NCBI RefSeq assembly: GCF_030463565.1
Contig: NC_134649.1
Coordinates: forward strand, 37,473,044 to 37,537,043
Direction: 5' to 3'
Source of the DNA: Pelecanus crispus
Taxonomy: Eukaryota > Chordata > Aves > Pelecaniformes > Pelecanidae
Length of the DNA: 64,000 nucleotides
Within the stretch, counting starts at the first letter, position 1. Each line of letters starts with the position of its first letter. This document shows positions 8,682-19,800 of the stretch, in pieces. The notes below the pieces were generated by a model. It saw only the letters and a program-made list of their open reading frames with translations, ran no database searches and had not been told where the DNA came from. A program made the translations under genes and the position numbers.

Positions 8682-11600
8682 ACCCCTAGGTAGCAGTGGT
8701 GCTGCTGTAGGAAGGCCGGGGGACAAACCTCGCCGCTGTGGGACCCGGCCTGCGCTGCCGAAATCCTGTTGCCAATATTGTCTGAGGATTAGCGGGGGCT
8801 GTGCCAGGGCTGCAAAGCAACAACAAGGTGGTTGGGAGCTTCCTGGGCCTGCAGCAGTGGGAGGGGGGGGAGCGAGGACAGAGGTGACCTTTTTTATTAG
8901 TTGCTTTAAAAGCTGCAAGAGCAAAACGTCAGGAGGGAAAAAAAAAAATCTCCATCACCTGCACATCGATCTAAACCGCAGGCATCCTGGCCCAGACCCC
9001 AGACCGTGTCCTCAAGGGTTAAAGAGGGGGTGACCCAGAAGGCAAGTGGCTCTGGATGACATATTATCTTGCAAAGTTCAAGAGCAGGTTTGTTTTCCTT
9101 CCATGCTGTTCTGCACAAATCCCTCCGAGCAATTCCTTGTGTTTGTGGAAAGGCAATTGCGTAACTGCCAGCCTGGGACAGGCTGGGGTGGGAGCAGGGT
9201 GGGAGCGGGGCTCCCACGGCCCCCCGCCTGCAAATGGCCGCCCATCACCCCTGTGCCTGGGCTTCTTGGAGAACAGGACTGGGATGAGCTGGTTATAGGT
9301 TTTGGGGGGGGCGGGGTGTAGTTGCCAGGGGGCCTTGTGGTTGCCTGCCTCTTGGAGCATGGCGAAGGACGGAGTGGCTGGATAATGGGAGAGCAGCGGC
9401 CAGGCTGGGGAAGAGAGTCGAGGGCTTTTCTGTTCCTGGTTTTCCTCCACCGGCGCAGGGCCGCTGCTGGCAGGCCGTGCCAGGCTGACCTTGGAGGCAG
9501 ATGCTCTGGACATGCCCCCCCCCCCAGCCAGGGGCTGGCAGCGGGGCGGCGGTGAAGCAGCCTGGGCAGCAGCAGCAGAGGGTGCTGGGGAGAAAACCTC
9601 CAGCAAGCTCTGGGGCGTGCGTGCCACGGGAACCAGTGCTTCTGCCTCTGCAGAAAGTGCTTTCCCCTCTGGGGATGAATCCTGCCCTTGCTGTGCGTGC
9701 CCTGAGCACGGCTCCCCGCGGCTCTGTTCCTCCCTGGACAGTAAGCTCACCGCTGGCACCGGCTGTGCCTGCGGGAGCACTGGGAAGGGGCAGCCAGGCT
9801 GGCTCTGGGGAGCGCTGAGCCCCAGCAGAGGCACCCCAAGGGGCAGCCCTGCAGCTGGGCAGGGGGACGGGGAGCTGGGGCAGCTTGCGCCACGGCAGGG
9901 ACACCCTGCTCGGCAGTCGCTGCAGCCTCTGCTCCATGGAGGGTGGTGCTGAGCCCACGTCTGTCGCCCTCATGGCTCCCCCGTGTCTGGTCTCCTCCCT
10001 GGCTGCTGCTTCCTGATGCTTGGAGGGGACCCACCTTTTCCTGCCAGCCTGGCCCCAGCAAGGCCATCGCCCCGGGTGGCCGCAGTGTGCTGGGCCTGAC
10101 CTTGCACTGGGAGCTTTGCAGGGGCGAGATGAGCGGCAGCGCATGGTCCAGCCGCCCGCAGCCCTGCTTCTCTGCAGCCTCCCCTGCGCGACGCTGTGCC
10201 GGCCCAGGCCTCGCAGGGAGCTTGCCTTATGTAAATAGGTCACTTCTAGCCCAAAACTGGGGCAGCTGTTGGGAATCTCCATGGGTCAGCTGGCTGGAGA
10301 TGAAGCGCATTCCTGTGGCCGGCGCCGGCTTCTCCAGTGAATTGAGCTCCGCTCTGATGGCAATGCGTTGGGGACCGGGGAAGGGGGCTGAGCGGGGAGT
10401 GGGTCCATGGACCTGCAAGCCCTGCTGCCCCTGTGCTCCTTGCCCAGGGGAGAGCCTGTGAGGTGGCGAGGGTCCAGGCTCATGCTCCTGGGGAGGTGAG
10501 AGGCGGCCCTGCCAGCGCTGGCCCCATGCGTGGCATTGGGGCTGGTGGGGGGAAGAAGCCCTGGACCAGCTGGGGCTTGCCCCAGTGGCCAGGCCATTTT
10601 GGCAGGTGGCCGCCCTGGCATTGGGGCTGGGCAGGGCAGGAGCAAGAAGAGATAAGGGACAGCCTATGGCCCCCCCAGAGGACAGGAAACCTCTGTCCCC
10701 GTGCTGTCTGCATCCTGTGCTGCTGCCTCTTGAGTAGCTGCTGGACTTCTTCCCCCAAGCTGGGACCCTGCCAACAGGGAGGGACACGCAAAGGGCTTTT
10801 GTGGAGCAAGAGCAAAATATTTCCTCGTGGCCAGGCAGCGGCATCCCCACAGGTCAGTGGCACGACATCGCTGTGACCCCATGGGAGAGCATGTGTGCTG
10901 CACTCACCCCATGGCCCAGGGGCTGCGAAGTGCTTGGGCCCCAGCAAGGCACAGGGCACATCCCGCTGCCCCGTGCCTTGCTGGGGACACGGTGACACCC
11001 AGTGCATGGGGGCAGAGGCACCCTGTGCCCTCACGGCTCCATGGTGCCCACTGCCTCGGGGATGGCAGGCGCTGCGTGTGGCTGAGCAGCAGTGCCTGCG
11101 CTGCTTCTAATGGTGGTGGGTTCAAGTTTGTGTAACTGGGCCCTAATAAAACTGGTTTTAAGCTGTTTCTATGGTGATGCCATAGCGGGGCTGGGGGCGG
11201 GCGTCCGTCCATCCCACGCACGGGTCCATCCCTGGCACAGGGCGCCGAGTGTCCCACACTGCCACTTTGGCCAGCTGCAGCAGTGCCCCAGCCTGGAGCC
11301 ACTCAGGGCAGGGCAGAGGGGACTGGGAACAGCTTGTGTCCCCGGCTGGGAGCTGCTGGGGGCGAAGCCGCCTTCCCTGAATTGTATGGAAATGAGGGTT
11401 GGCTAAGGAGCCTCCTGCAGCCGCCTCTCGCCAGGCCTTTGCTCGCAGCCTGCAGCTCAGCTGCCTGCGTGAAGGCAGAGCAAACCCCAGTGGGGTGCCC
11501 GCTGCCAGCCCCTACCACGCCAAGCACCCCACTCCTCCGGTGAGGATCCCCATCCCGCACCCCCCACCTGCCACACCCCCTGCCCAGGGCTCTCCCTCAG

Positions 11601-13789
11601 GCGATGGGTGCAAGCAGGGACACTGTCCCTGGCCGCCCTGCCCCACGGACAGCGTGGGCAGCAAAGGGTGGTGCTGGCAGGCCGCCTCACGTGATGCAGG
11701 CTGGCGTTCGCCATGCCGGGCTGCCAGCTCCAGATGGGGCCATGGGCTCTGTCCTCTTTTCTTTCCTGGGTTTGCACCATAGCAATGTCCCCACTGGCTG
11801 AGCCATGACAGGCTGTGCTGGCCCTGCGGGGTCAGTCTGTCTTTGAAAGGGGAGCAGGGGGGCTCCTCCAGCCCATGGGGCCAGGATCAGCCGCTGCACC
11901 CCAGGCAGCCCCTCGCTTTGCAGCTCTTCCCTGGCCTATATGTGTGCAACGGGGAAAAGATGCGATAAGGGTGATGTTGGGCAATGCAGCATTGGCTTGG
12001 TTAGAGGCATGAACCCGAGAACTCGTCTCCTTCACCCTGGCAGCTGTGTGACAGGAAGGAAGGCACGAGGAGCCCGGGGCACGGTCCTGCACCCTGCGCT
12101 GCACCCTGTGCTCTCGCTACCAAGCACTTTACACTAGGTGCCCCCTCTCTTCTCTCACCATGCAAATGCCTTCTGCCTGCACCCAGGTTTTACAGCGCAG
12201 GCGAGGCGCTTGGCTGCTGAGCTGATGGCAGAAAAAGCGGTATTCCCCTGAAAGGGCTGTTCCCACAACGCAGCATTGCAGCTTGCAGAGCTGCCCTGGC
12301 AGGGGAGAGCCGGGCAGGGGCTGTCCTGCGGCTGCCGGCAGTGCCAGAAGGCAGAGCACACAGGCCGGCAAGGGGCTCGCCAGGTCAGGATGTGAGCGGA
12401 GAGCTTAGCGAAGAACAGAGCACCACTGCATGAAGCCAAAGAGCTTGTTTTCCCCAAGTGGAGCTGCAGTGCAGGCCGAGCTGTGTGTTGCTCGCCGTGC
12501 AACCTGCAGCACATCAATCCTTCCCGCAGCATCCCCCCGGTTCCCCCCGCCGCCATCCCTCAACTCACCCGACCTTCTGTCTTCTTCGTTTCCAGGAAGC
12601 GCAGCTGTTGGCAGCAACTGGCTGCTCCTTCCTCCCTGCCGCAGGAGGGGCCTGGACCCCTGCCAGCCCCGCTGTGGGCTTTGTGCAACGGGTTGCGCAA
12701 GGAGCCCTGCGGACGCCCTGGCCCCGCAGGTCCCAGAGCCACCCACCGCCCCGACGGCTTCGGCTCCTTCGTGCTTCAAGCTGTGTGGGGAGCGGCCGCT
12801 GGCAGAGCAGCCCCTCGCTGGTGTTTTTGGGCTTAGCATAGAGCACCATGTCCCAGCGAGAGGCAGCAGCACGGTTTGCTCCTGCCTTGCAGAGCGCCCT
12901 TCCCCGCTGCTGGCAGGCAGCGCTGGTTTTGGGGCTTCTCCAGTAAGGGAGCAGATTTAGCTGTGGGGGTGAGATCCCCCATAAGCGATGCCAGTCCGTG
13001 CACTGCGCAGGCTGGATATGGGGCTGCACTCCCAGCTGCTCCAGCTTGCTCAGGGCCGTGCACATGGCACAGGGTGCAGAGCTGCCCAAACCTGCCACTG
13101 CCTCGTGTGTGTGTGTGCCCAGCTCCAATCTCACTTGGGAGCAGGGATGTGTGTGCATCCTGAGTGCCAGCCGGCCTGGCACAGCCGCCCAAACCTGTGC
13201 AGTGCCTGGCTGCAGCATGCGCTGCAGTCCAGGCTGGCCCGGCCATGGGTGAGCAGGCAGAGCGCACTCCGAGCCTCACGCAGCTCGGACTCCTGCTCCA
13301 CTGTGGATGTGCATCTGGTCCGTGGCAGCCTTGGCAGCTCTTCCACCTGCAAACCTTCCTGAGAGGAGGCGGCTGGACCAGCTTCCAGCAGAGCTGCGGG
13401 GGCTGATGGCAGCATCCCTGGAGCAGGTGCACCCTGGGGTGCTGCTTGCGGAGGGGCTGGGGCCGTCCCATCCTGCCAGACGTGCCCTGAGATTGCAGGA
13501 GTAGGCAGGGCGCCATCCCCTCCCCGGGTGGCCCTGTGCCCCTCAGCAGGGTGGCCAGGGTCGATGCTGGCAGGGGGGATCTCAAGGCATCTGGTTGGGG
13601 GGCGGGTCCCAACTACAGCCTTTTAATGAGGTTTTCCTGGAGAGAGGGTGGCCAGGACATCGGGAAATAAGGGCATGCCCAAGATACATCCCAGTGCCTC
13701 CCCATCCCACTCACAGACACCCCCAGTCCCTGTGGGACACACTGGCGGTGTTGTCCCCGGAGCCATGGGCCCGCAGCACCTCCCACCCC

Positions 13790-13980
13790 GTATGACTTTT
13801 CGCCTAGAGAGGGCTGGCGGGAATACAATAATATTTGTATACCTAAAAGTAGAACGATTGATCCCGCTGCTGTTTTGCAACATGTTGACGACCAGGCGGT
13901 GCAGAATTGTATAAGTGTACGTGGAGCTGGCAAGTTTGTGTTTCAATCATATGAATGCTGTTGTGCAATGCTTCCCCTCC
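13790..13980. promoter_or_regulatory. Possible regulatory island of lower GC in the intergenic region
   Basis: Within several kilobases of GC-rich, repetitive-looking sequence, this stretch of about 190 bases abruptly turns AT-balanced and high in complexity (for example GGAATACAATAATATTTGTA at 13821 and CAATCATATGAATGCTGTTG near 13944). It has no repeat signature and no coding support. Such a change of character is typical of conserved non-coding elements, but conservation cannot be seen from one sequence. Inference only. Confidence 0.3.
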
Positions 13981-14976
13981 GCAGCCCCGGAGGAAAGTGG
14001 GTGCGTGGGGGCTGCTGGTGCTTCAGCAGAGGCTGCCGTGCATGCACCGAGCCCTTCAAGTCCTTATGGTGATCCTGGTCCCCACGGCTCTGAGGGCAAG
14101 GGATGCAAGCGTTATTATCTGAGGTCTCAAGTTCAGCTTTAAAAGTCACCCACAAATGCTGCAGCAGGATCCTTGCTCATTGCCCCTCCCTGTCCAAGGT
14201 AAATCACCCAGCGCTTGCAATTTGGAGCCGATTCCTCAGCAGCAGGAAACTGTCCTGGGCTCCCAATGCCCTCGGAGGCTCTTTGCCCCCGGTGCATCGT
14301 ACCCGGGTGCAGGAGGGTCCACAGGAGCCCTTGCAGAGGAAATCTGGACCCCTTCCCGGCAGCCAGCTGGCAGAGCCGGCACGCTGTGCTGAGCAGAAGG
14401 AGAGGCCGGGGTGCCGCCACCGTGTGTGTGGGAGGTGGGTGCCTTCACCCCCCTCGGCTGCTTTCGCCTCCCGGCACAGCCTGTGCTGCTGACTTCATGG
14501 AAATAAAGCACCATTATCCCAGTGCAAACAGGAGCTGGGCTCGCGCCAGGGAGCGGCCGGGGCTCACCTGGAACGGGGATGCGGCTGCAAGCGGAGCCCG
14601 AGGCAGGGCAAACATTGCAGCCAAAACCATGACGGGCTGAGGTGCTGTGGGCAGGGGACAGGCAGGCAGGGGGCATCCCTGGCCCTGTGGGGTCTGGGTA
14701 ACACCAAGAGTAATAACCCCACAAGTGGGAAGGTTTGCCCTCCCACAGTGCTGCTCCCCAGCTGCCCCCTCCTTGCCCGCCATCACACTGTGCCCCCACT
14801 GGGCATCTGGAAAGGACCATGACCAGGCATGAAGCCCAAACCCCAAAAGGCTCCTGAAGGATTCAGCCCCAGTTGCATCTCACAGTTCCCATTCAAAGCA
14901 CCCCGTCAGCTTTCCAGCTTGAATGTGCCTGGCTTCAGCTCGCCATTGCGATTGCCAGTACGCTGCTGGCAGCAGG

Positions 14977-15165
14977 GGAGCCTAGGCAACCACTCGCTCC
15001 AGTCCATCCTCCATCCTCACCAGGCTCAGCCAGAATTGCCTCACTGGCAGTGCTGGGAAAACTGGGGGGCTGATGAGGCTGTGCTGGGAGCGGGCAGGGG
15101 GCCGTGGTAGCCACAAGCCTGGTTTTTATTTTATAACCACCAGCTGGATTTGATTGGTGGTTTCT
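14977..15165. promoter_or_regulatory. Possible regulatory block with RFX-like, MEF2-like and E-box motifs
   Basis: GGAGCCTAGGCAAC at 14977-14990 matches the two half-sites of an RFX X-box with one mismatch. Further on, TTTTTATTTTATAA (15123-15136) is MEF2-like. It runs into an 8-base inverted repeat (AACCACCA 15135-15142, TGGTGGTT 15155-15162) whose 12-base loop carries most of a CAGCTG E-box. The block lies about 1.6 kb before the NCKIPSD start codon. Motif matches of this size arise often by chance; the clustering is what makes it worth listing. Confidence 0.3.
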
Positions 15166-16570
15166 GGATGAATTAAAGTCCCCCATGGCTGGAATGGGGG
15201 GGTCTGTGGACCAGTTCCACCTCTGCATCCCTTCATCTCCACATCCCAGTGGGATGCAGGGGAGGCCAGGACACGAGCGGGGCATCTCTGTGGTGGGCTC
15301 AGCGCAGGAGCATGTGTACCAGTCCCGCCGGGATGCCATAACCCGAGCCCCCCGCCTCGCTGCTGTCAGCCCTGCGCTGGGCTCTCGGTGCTGGCTTTGC
15401 CAGGTGGAAAATTCCTCTTGTCCTTAGGGCAGCACAAAGCAAGCCGTGGCTGGGGAAGGGGGAGGGGGGCGACGCACCGCAGGGCTGCCACCCACCTCCC
15501 CGGGGCAGCAGGAGGGGCCTGGACCCCCGGCAAGGGCAGCGGGGGCCTGAGGGGAGCTGCTGATGTCTGCAGGGGGGGAGCAGGGGTCTTGGGCTGCTTG
15601 GGGCGGTGGCCCAAAGGGGTGTTCTCCTGGATCGGGGCAACAAGGCACAGAGATGCCCAGGGCCGGGAGCGGCTGTGTCCTCTCCGCGAGCACCTGGCCC
15701 CACGGGCAGTGCACCCGCAGCCCCACAGCCACGGGCCAGGTCACCGTGTCCGCCGCGGGGCACAGTTTGGGGCCAGGCACCTGCTCTGGCTGTGCCCTGT
15801 TTCCGTGCTGGGGGGTGGCGGGGCACGGCCGTTCCCCGCAGGGCGAAGGAACCGGCCCCGGGCGCCTCACCCAGGGCGAAGCCCCCAAATGTGCCGGGAG
15901 CAGAGCTTGGTGCCCGGGCCGGGGGCTCGCCGACACACGGGGACTTTGGGGATTTAATGGCACTGGTTGCTGAAACGTGGCACCCCCAGAGGAGGGGGCT
16001 TCTCGGGGGGTACCCGGCTGGGCTGGGAGCTGGGCGCGGCAGGGATGGGGGAAGGAGGAGAGGGGGCCGAGTTTGGGGTGGGGAAGCGATGCGCTTGTGG
16101 CAAGGGGGGACGTTCAGCCTGGACACGGCGGGCAGACGGGCCGGTGCGAGGGCGGGCGCTGGGCAGGAGGCGGGAGCAGCGACCGGGCTCCGGCCGAGCC
16201 CCAGGGGCCGGAGTGACCCAGGCAGAGCCGTGACGGCGGCGGGACACCGGGACAGACACCGGGACACAAACGGGCCGGCGCTGGGGCGGCGTCCGTGCCT
16301 GCCGCATCCTGCCGGCGGGGTCCCGTGCCCGGCCTCCGGCCGCCTCCCCCCGCCTCCCCCCGCCGCCGCGGGCCGGGCCTGCGCCGCGCTCCGCCGCTGC
16401 CGCCCCGGCGGCGCTCCGCGAGCCGCTGCTGCCCCCTGCCGCGCGGCGCCGCGCGCCCGGCGGGGCGGGGCGGGGCCGCGCAGCCGGGAGGGACGGAGGC
16501 GGCGGGAGCGGCGCCGCCGCGCCGCCAGGGGGCGGTACGGTGCGGCGCCGTGCGGGGGCGGGGCGGCGCC

Positions 16571-16616
16571 GGGGGCGGGGCGGGGCGGGGCGGGGCGGGC
16601 CGGGCCGGGCCGGGCC
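16571..16616 (+). repeat. NCKIPSD: GGGGC / GGGCC array upstream of the NCKIPSD start
   Basis: Five GGGG(G)C units in a row are followed by four GGGCC units, in 46 bases ending 57 bases before the ATG. On the + strand this gives at least eight runs of three or more G, enough for G-quadruplexes, and several overlapping Sp1 GC boxes. If transcribed it would sit in the 5' UTR. Confidence 0.85.
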
Positions 16617-16654
16617 GCGGCGGTCGGAGGTGCCGGTGCCGCCGCCGCCATCGC

Positions 16655-16675
16655 CATCATCATCATCATCATCAT
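16655..16675 (+). repeat. NCKIPSD: (CAT)7 microsatellite abutting the NCKIPSD start codon
   Basis: Seven perfect CAT units run into the initiator; the last two bases of the array are the A and T of the ATG at 16674-16676. A short GCC-rich run comes just before it. The ATG has A at -3 (good) and T at +4 (poor). Confidence 0.92.
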
Positions 16676-16844
16676 GTACCGGGCCCTGTACAGCTTCCGC
16701 TCGGCCGAGCCCAACTCGCTGCCCTTCGCCGCCGGGGAGACGTTCCTGCTGCTGGAGCGCAGCAACCAGCACTGGTGGCTCGTCACCCGCGCCGGCTCCG
16801 GCGAGACGGGCTACGCGCCGGCCTCCTACCTCCAGCGGCTGCAG
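16674..16844 (+). CDS. NCKIPSD: NCKIPSD coding exon 1: SH3 domain
   Basis: It encodes 57 residues from [10 protein letters not shown] to the YLQRLQ end, a nearly complete SH3 domain: ALYSF strand, acidic/polar RT loop ([12 protein letters not shown]), the WW pair that begins the central sheet, [11 protein letters not shown] as the 3-10 turn region. The donor is CTGCAG|GTGGGC at 16845, phase 0. The whole exon lies inside the CpG island. The frame is also open far upstream (see findings), but that sequence has the composition of GC-rich 5' UTR. Confidence 0.95.
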
Positions 16845-19800
16845 GTGGGCCGGGCCGGGCGGGCCGCGGGGCCTGGGCCCGGCAGGGAGCGGGCAGGCGG
16901 GGGAGGCGGCCGTGCCGTGCTCCGCCGGGGGCGGGGGGTCCCGGGGCTGGGCACCGCTTCCCTCCGCCCCCTCACAGGCTGGGGGGCGGCCTGCGGTGCG
17001 GGCCGCGGGGCCGCGGGGCGGGCAGCGACCGGCCCCGGCCGGGGTTTGTGCTGGGGCGGGTGGTGGAGGAGCAGCCGGGCAGCGCGGAGCGGCCCAGCGC
17101 GCCGCTTTGGCGGCTCACGGTCCCTGCTCTGGCGCTTCTGGGGGCTGCTGGCCTTGGCTGGGAGGCGTGGGGTGCGCGCTTCTGGGGGACGCGGCTGCCC
17201 CCCTGCAATGGACTTTGGCACACGGGAACCTTTTGGGACGCAGTGTTCCTGCCGGGGGTGAGAACTGGGAGTTGAAAGGGAGGCGGGAGACATCTGCTGT
17301 GGGTGCGATGCTTGGAGGGTGAGGTCTAGGGAGCACCAGCTCTGCAGGTCAGGGACAAAATGAAAGCTCAGCGGTTTCTTCTGGAGTAGGTGGGCTAGCG
17401 AAGGGTCCCCTGGGCACCGACTCGCAGGTCAGGAGCCGAGGGGCTGAAGGGCTGGCTCTGCTGCCGCAGAAGTGTGAGAGTAAGACAGAAAAATGCCTCG
17501 GTGATGCCCTGGGGAGGTGGTGAGGGGCGTCCTCCTCCCAGGAGCATGCATGATGGCTTGATAACCCTGGCATCTGCCAACTGGCAGCCCCAGTTGGTGG
17601 AAGTAAGCAGCGCTTGCGTGGCCATCTCTGTGTTGGCTGTTCAGCCGTGGGGGTTCCTGCTTGCGCAGCACCCCAGCACCGTGGGTAGCGAGGGGGTGAC
17701 TGTCCTTCTCCTTCCGCCAACACGCCGCGACACCCATAGAAGGCCTGTACCGTCCTGGGGACCAGGAGGAGCCATGGCAGCTGCCTGAGCCTGCAATGGC
17801 AGTAATTACAGCCAAGTCGGTGATTCTGGTAATTATAGGAAGTCCAAGCTGGCTGCTGCCGCCCTAACTGGGCTCAGAGGAGGGAGGGCACCTTTCGGCT
17901 GCTGCAGCTGCAGGTGTGAGCCCCGTGCCCATGCAGGTGTCTTGGGAGAGAGGTTGCTTATGGCTTGTACAGTGCAGGGGGCTGTTTAGCGGAGGCTTCT
18001 GAGGGACAACATGGCTTCTGAAATTAAAATAGGCCTTTCATATAAGGCTGATTCATGGGGGTTTTATACTTCTGGGCCTCAGGGGATAGCTGTGGGAACC
18101 ACACGCTGAAAACTCTTTGTATCCGTCGATGGGTAACTGCACACAAATGCACATGAATGTTACAAATGGGCCTTTTAATGTCTGGCTGAAAATGGTGACA
18201 GACCCCTTTATTTCAGTGTGCTGCTGACGCTCCTTCAGATGCCATTGAATTTCTGATTAGGAGTAACTCAGCCTGTAAGTAAGTGTGGGTGTGTGTTTTG
18301 CAGAATACTTTGGTGAGATGAGCGCTACCTGGGGAGCCTGTATGTGTGTTAGGGCAACGCTGGGTCTCTCCGCCACCTGCTTGGTTCAGGAGCTGTCCTC
18401 CCTGTGGGGCTGGGGCTCTTCTGCAGCCTGGCAGAATGGCCTGACAGGAGCGGACATCCTGTGTATCAATAAGCCCTTAAGCTATTTACAGGAGCTACTT
18501 AGTTACAGAGCACAGACCTTACTAAACTACTAGATTTTAAAACCCCATGGTGGCATAGCTCCAGGCTGCTGCTGCTCATGACTTTCCTCTCTGCAGTCCC
18601 CTGCTTCATTTGCTTGTGTGGCATGATGTCTTCTCGCCGCCGTGGGTGCGGGAGCCTTCTCCCAGGCTGCTTTCTGGAGCAGCCTTCCTACATCTCTCCA
18701 CCTCGCTCATACCAGTTTCAAAATCTTCCAGGAAAAGCATTTCTTCACTGACTTTACATTCATTTCTTGGGTTATATTTTGCTACAGCCTTAAGATAGCT
18801 TGCAGCCTGCCAGGCTCACTCCTGATAGTCTGTTAGTAATGCGCTAATATTAAAGTAGCATTGCTGGTGACTTTGTGAGCACTTTCTTCTAGTTCAGATG
18901 TAACTTTCGCAAATGCCCTTAGACCTGGTAGCAGGAAACAGAAGAGCCTTCCCTGCATCTGCTCCTCTTTTTTTGGCCCTTAAGTTTCTGGCACCAGAAC
19001 TTGCCTGATGATGCATGAGGCAGCAGGATCTCATTTGCTGCTCTGCAGTTGCAGTAATGCTCTGTGTCCATGACTTACTTTCTGGTTTTGCATCCTGCCA
19101 GCTCTGAATAGCTGATCTGAGGTCAAAACCTGCTTTTGTTCATGGGGAAAAGGCATCTGCTTGCTGAAGGCTTGCTTGCTTGAGACTGTTTGCTGAATAT
19201 CCAGGATGAGAGTACAAACAATTTGTCACCCAGTTGTGGTTTAATAAAGGCACTGAGACTAATCAGTGATAGTGATTTGGGAGACAGTTAATGCTGCCCC
19301 AATTGCAACAGGGAAAAAACCACAGCTAATGATTAGTGTTAGCGTGCTTAGCAGGGAGAGAGAGTGGCCAACAGGAGTCACCATTGTAAAAGTAAGCCTT
19401 GGGGTTGGTTAGCAGTGCAGTCAGGTTCCAGGTGAGCAATAGGTTGCACAACAGCCGCAGCCAACAGCAGCAAATCTCCCGAAAGCCCCTCGCAGCAGGC
19501 TGCTGAGAAGGTGCTCACGGGAGGGGCTTGGGCTGCTGTTGCTGCTGCCGTCCGCTATTAGGAGCATTATCTTTCTTCCGAGCTCCTCTTGATTTTCGTT
19601 GGGGTTTTTTTGCTCAGCTTTCATAGATACAGGCAATTCATGCCTTGGCTTCTCTAGTGGAAAAAGTAATTCCCATTTATTATTTAAAGCTTATTCTTGG
19701 CTGATGTCTTTTTGTCGCAAATGCAGCAGTATTTTGTGCTGAAATCCTTGTGTCTCAGTGTTGCTATTAAAAGAGGGCTTGTTGTGGGGCGGGAGGGGAA

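Larger units (their letters stand above)
6711..15800. other. Intergenic region between IP6K2 and NCKIPSD
   Basis: About 9 kb without a supported gene. The left part (to about 8500) is AT-balanced and includes a CR1 remnant and a short tandem duplication. From about 9000 on, the DNA is strongly GC-rich and shows many long open frames on all six frames at once (for example 9064-9834 and 9293-10282 on the minus strand). They overlap one another, are rich in Ala, Gly, Pro and Arg, and match no family I know, so I treat them as by-products of few stop codons. A few short lower-GC islands (near 8285-8480, 11100-11185, 13790-13980, 14977-15165) stand out and may be regulatory. Confidence 0.75.
15800..17130. 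promoter_or_regulatory. NCKIPSD: CpG island and promoter region of NCKIPSD
   Basis: CG dinucleotides become very frequent from about 15800, peak at 16150-16660 and fall off after about 17130. The island covers the first coding exon. No TATA box was seen near the start. GGGGCGGGG Sp1-type boxes stand directly upstream of the start codon, as is usual for a broadly expressed CpG-island promoter. The transcription start cannot be placed from the sequence. Island edges are by eye. Confidence 0.8.

Noticed and set aside
9064..10282. Long minus-strand open frames (256 and 329 codons) in GC-rich intergenic DNA
   Set aside because: They overlap each other and plus-strand frames, have biased Ala/Gly/Pro/Arg/Ser composition, no recognisable domain and no clear splice or promoter context. 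Few stop codons occur in such GC-rich sequence by chance.
15299..16786. 495-codon minus-strand open frame across the NCKIPSD CpG island
   Set aside because: It is antisense to exon 1 and the promoter, with low-complexity Pro/Ala/Arg sequence. It is explained by CpG-island composition.
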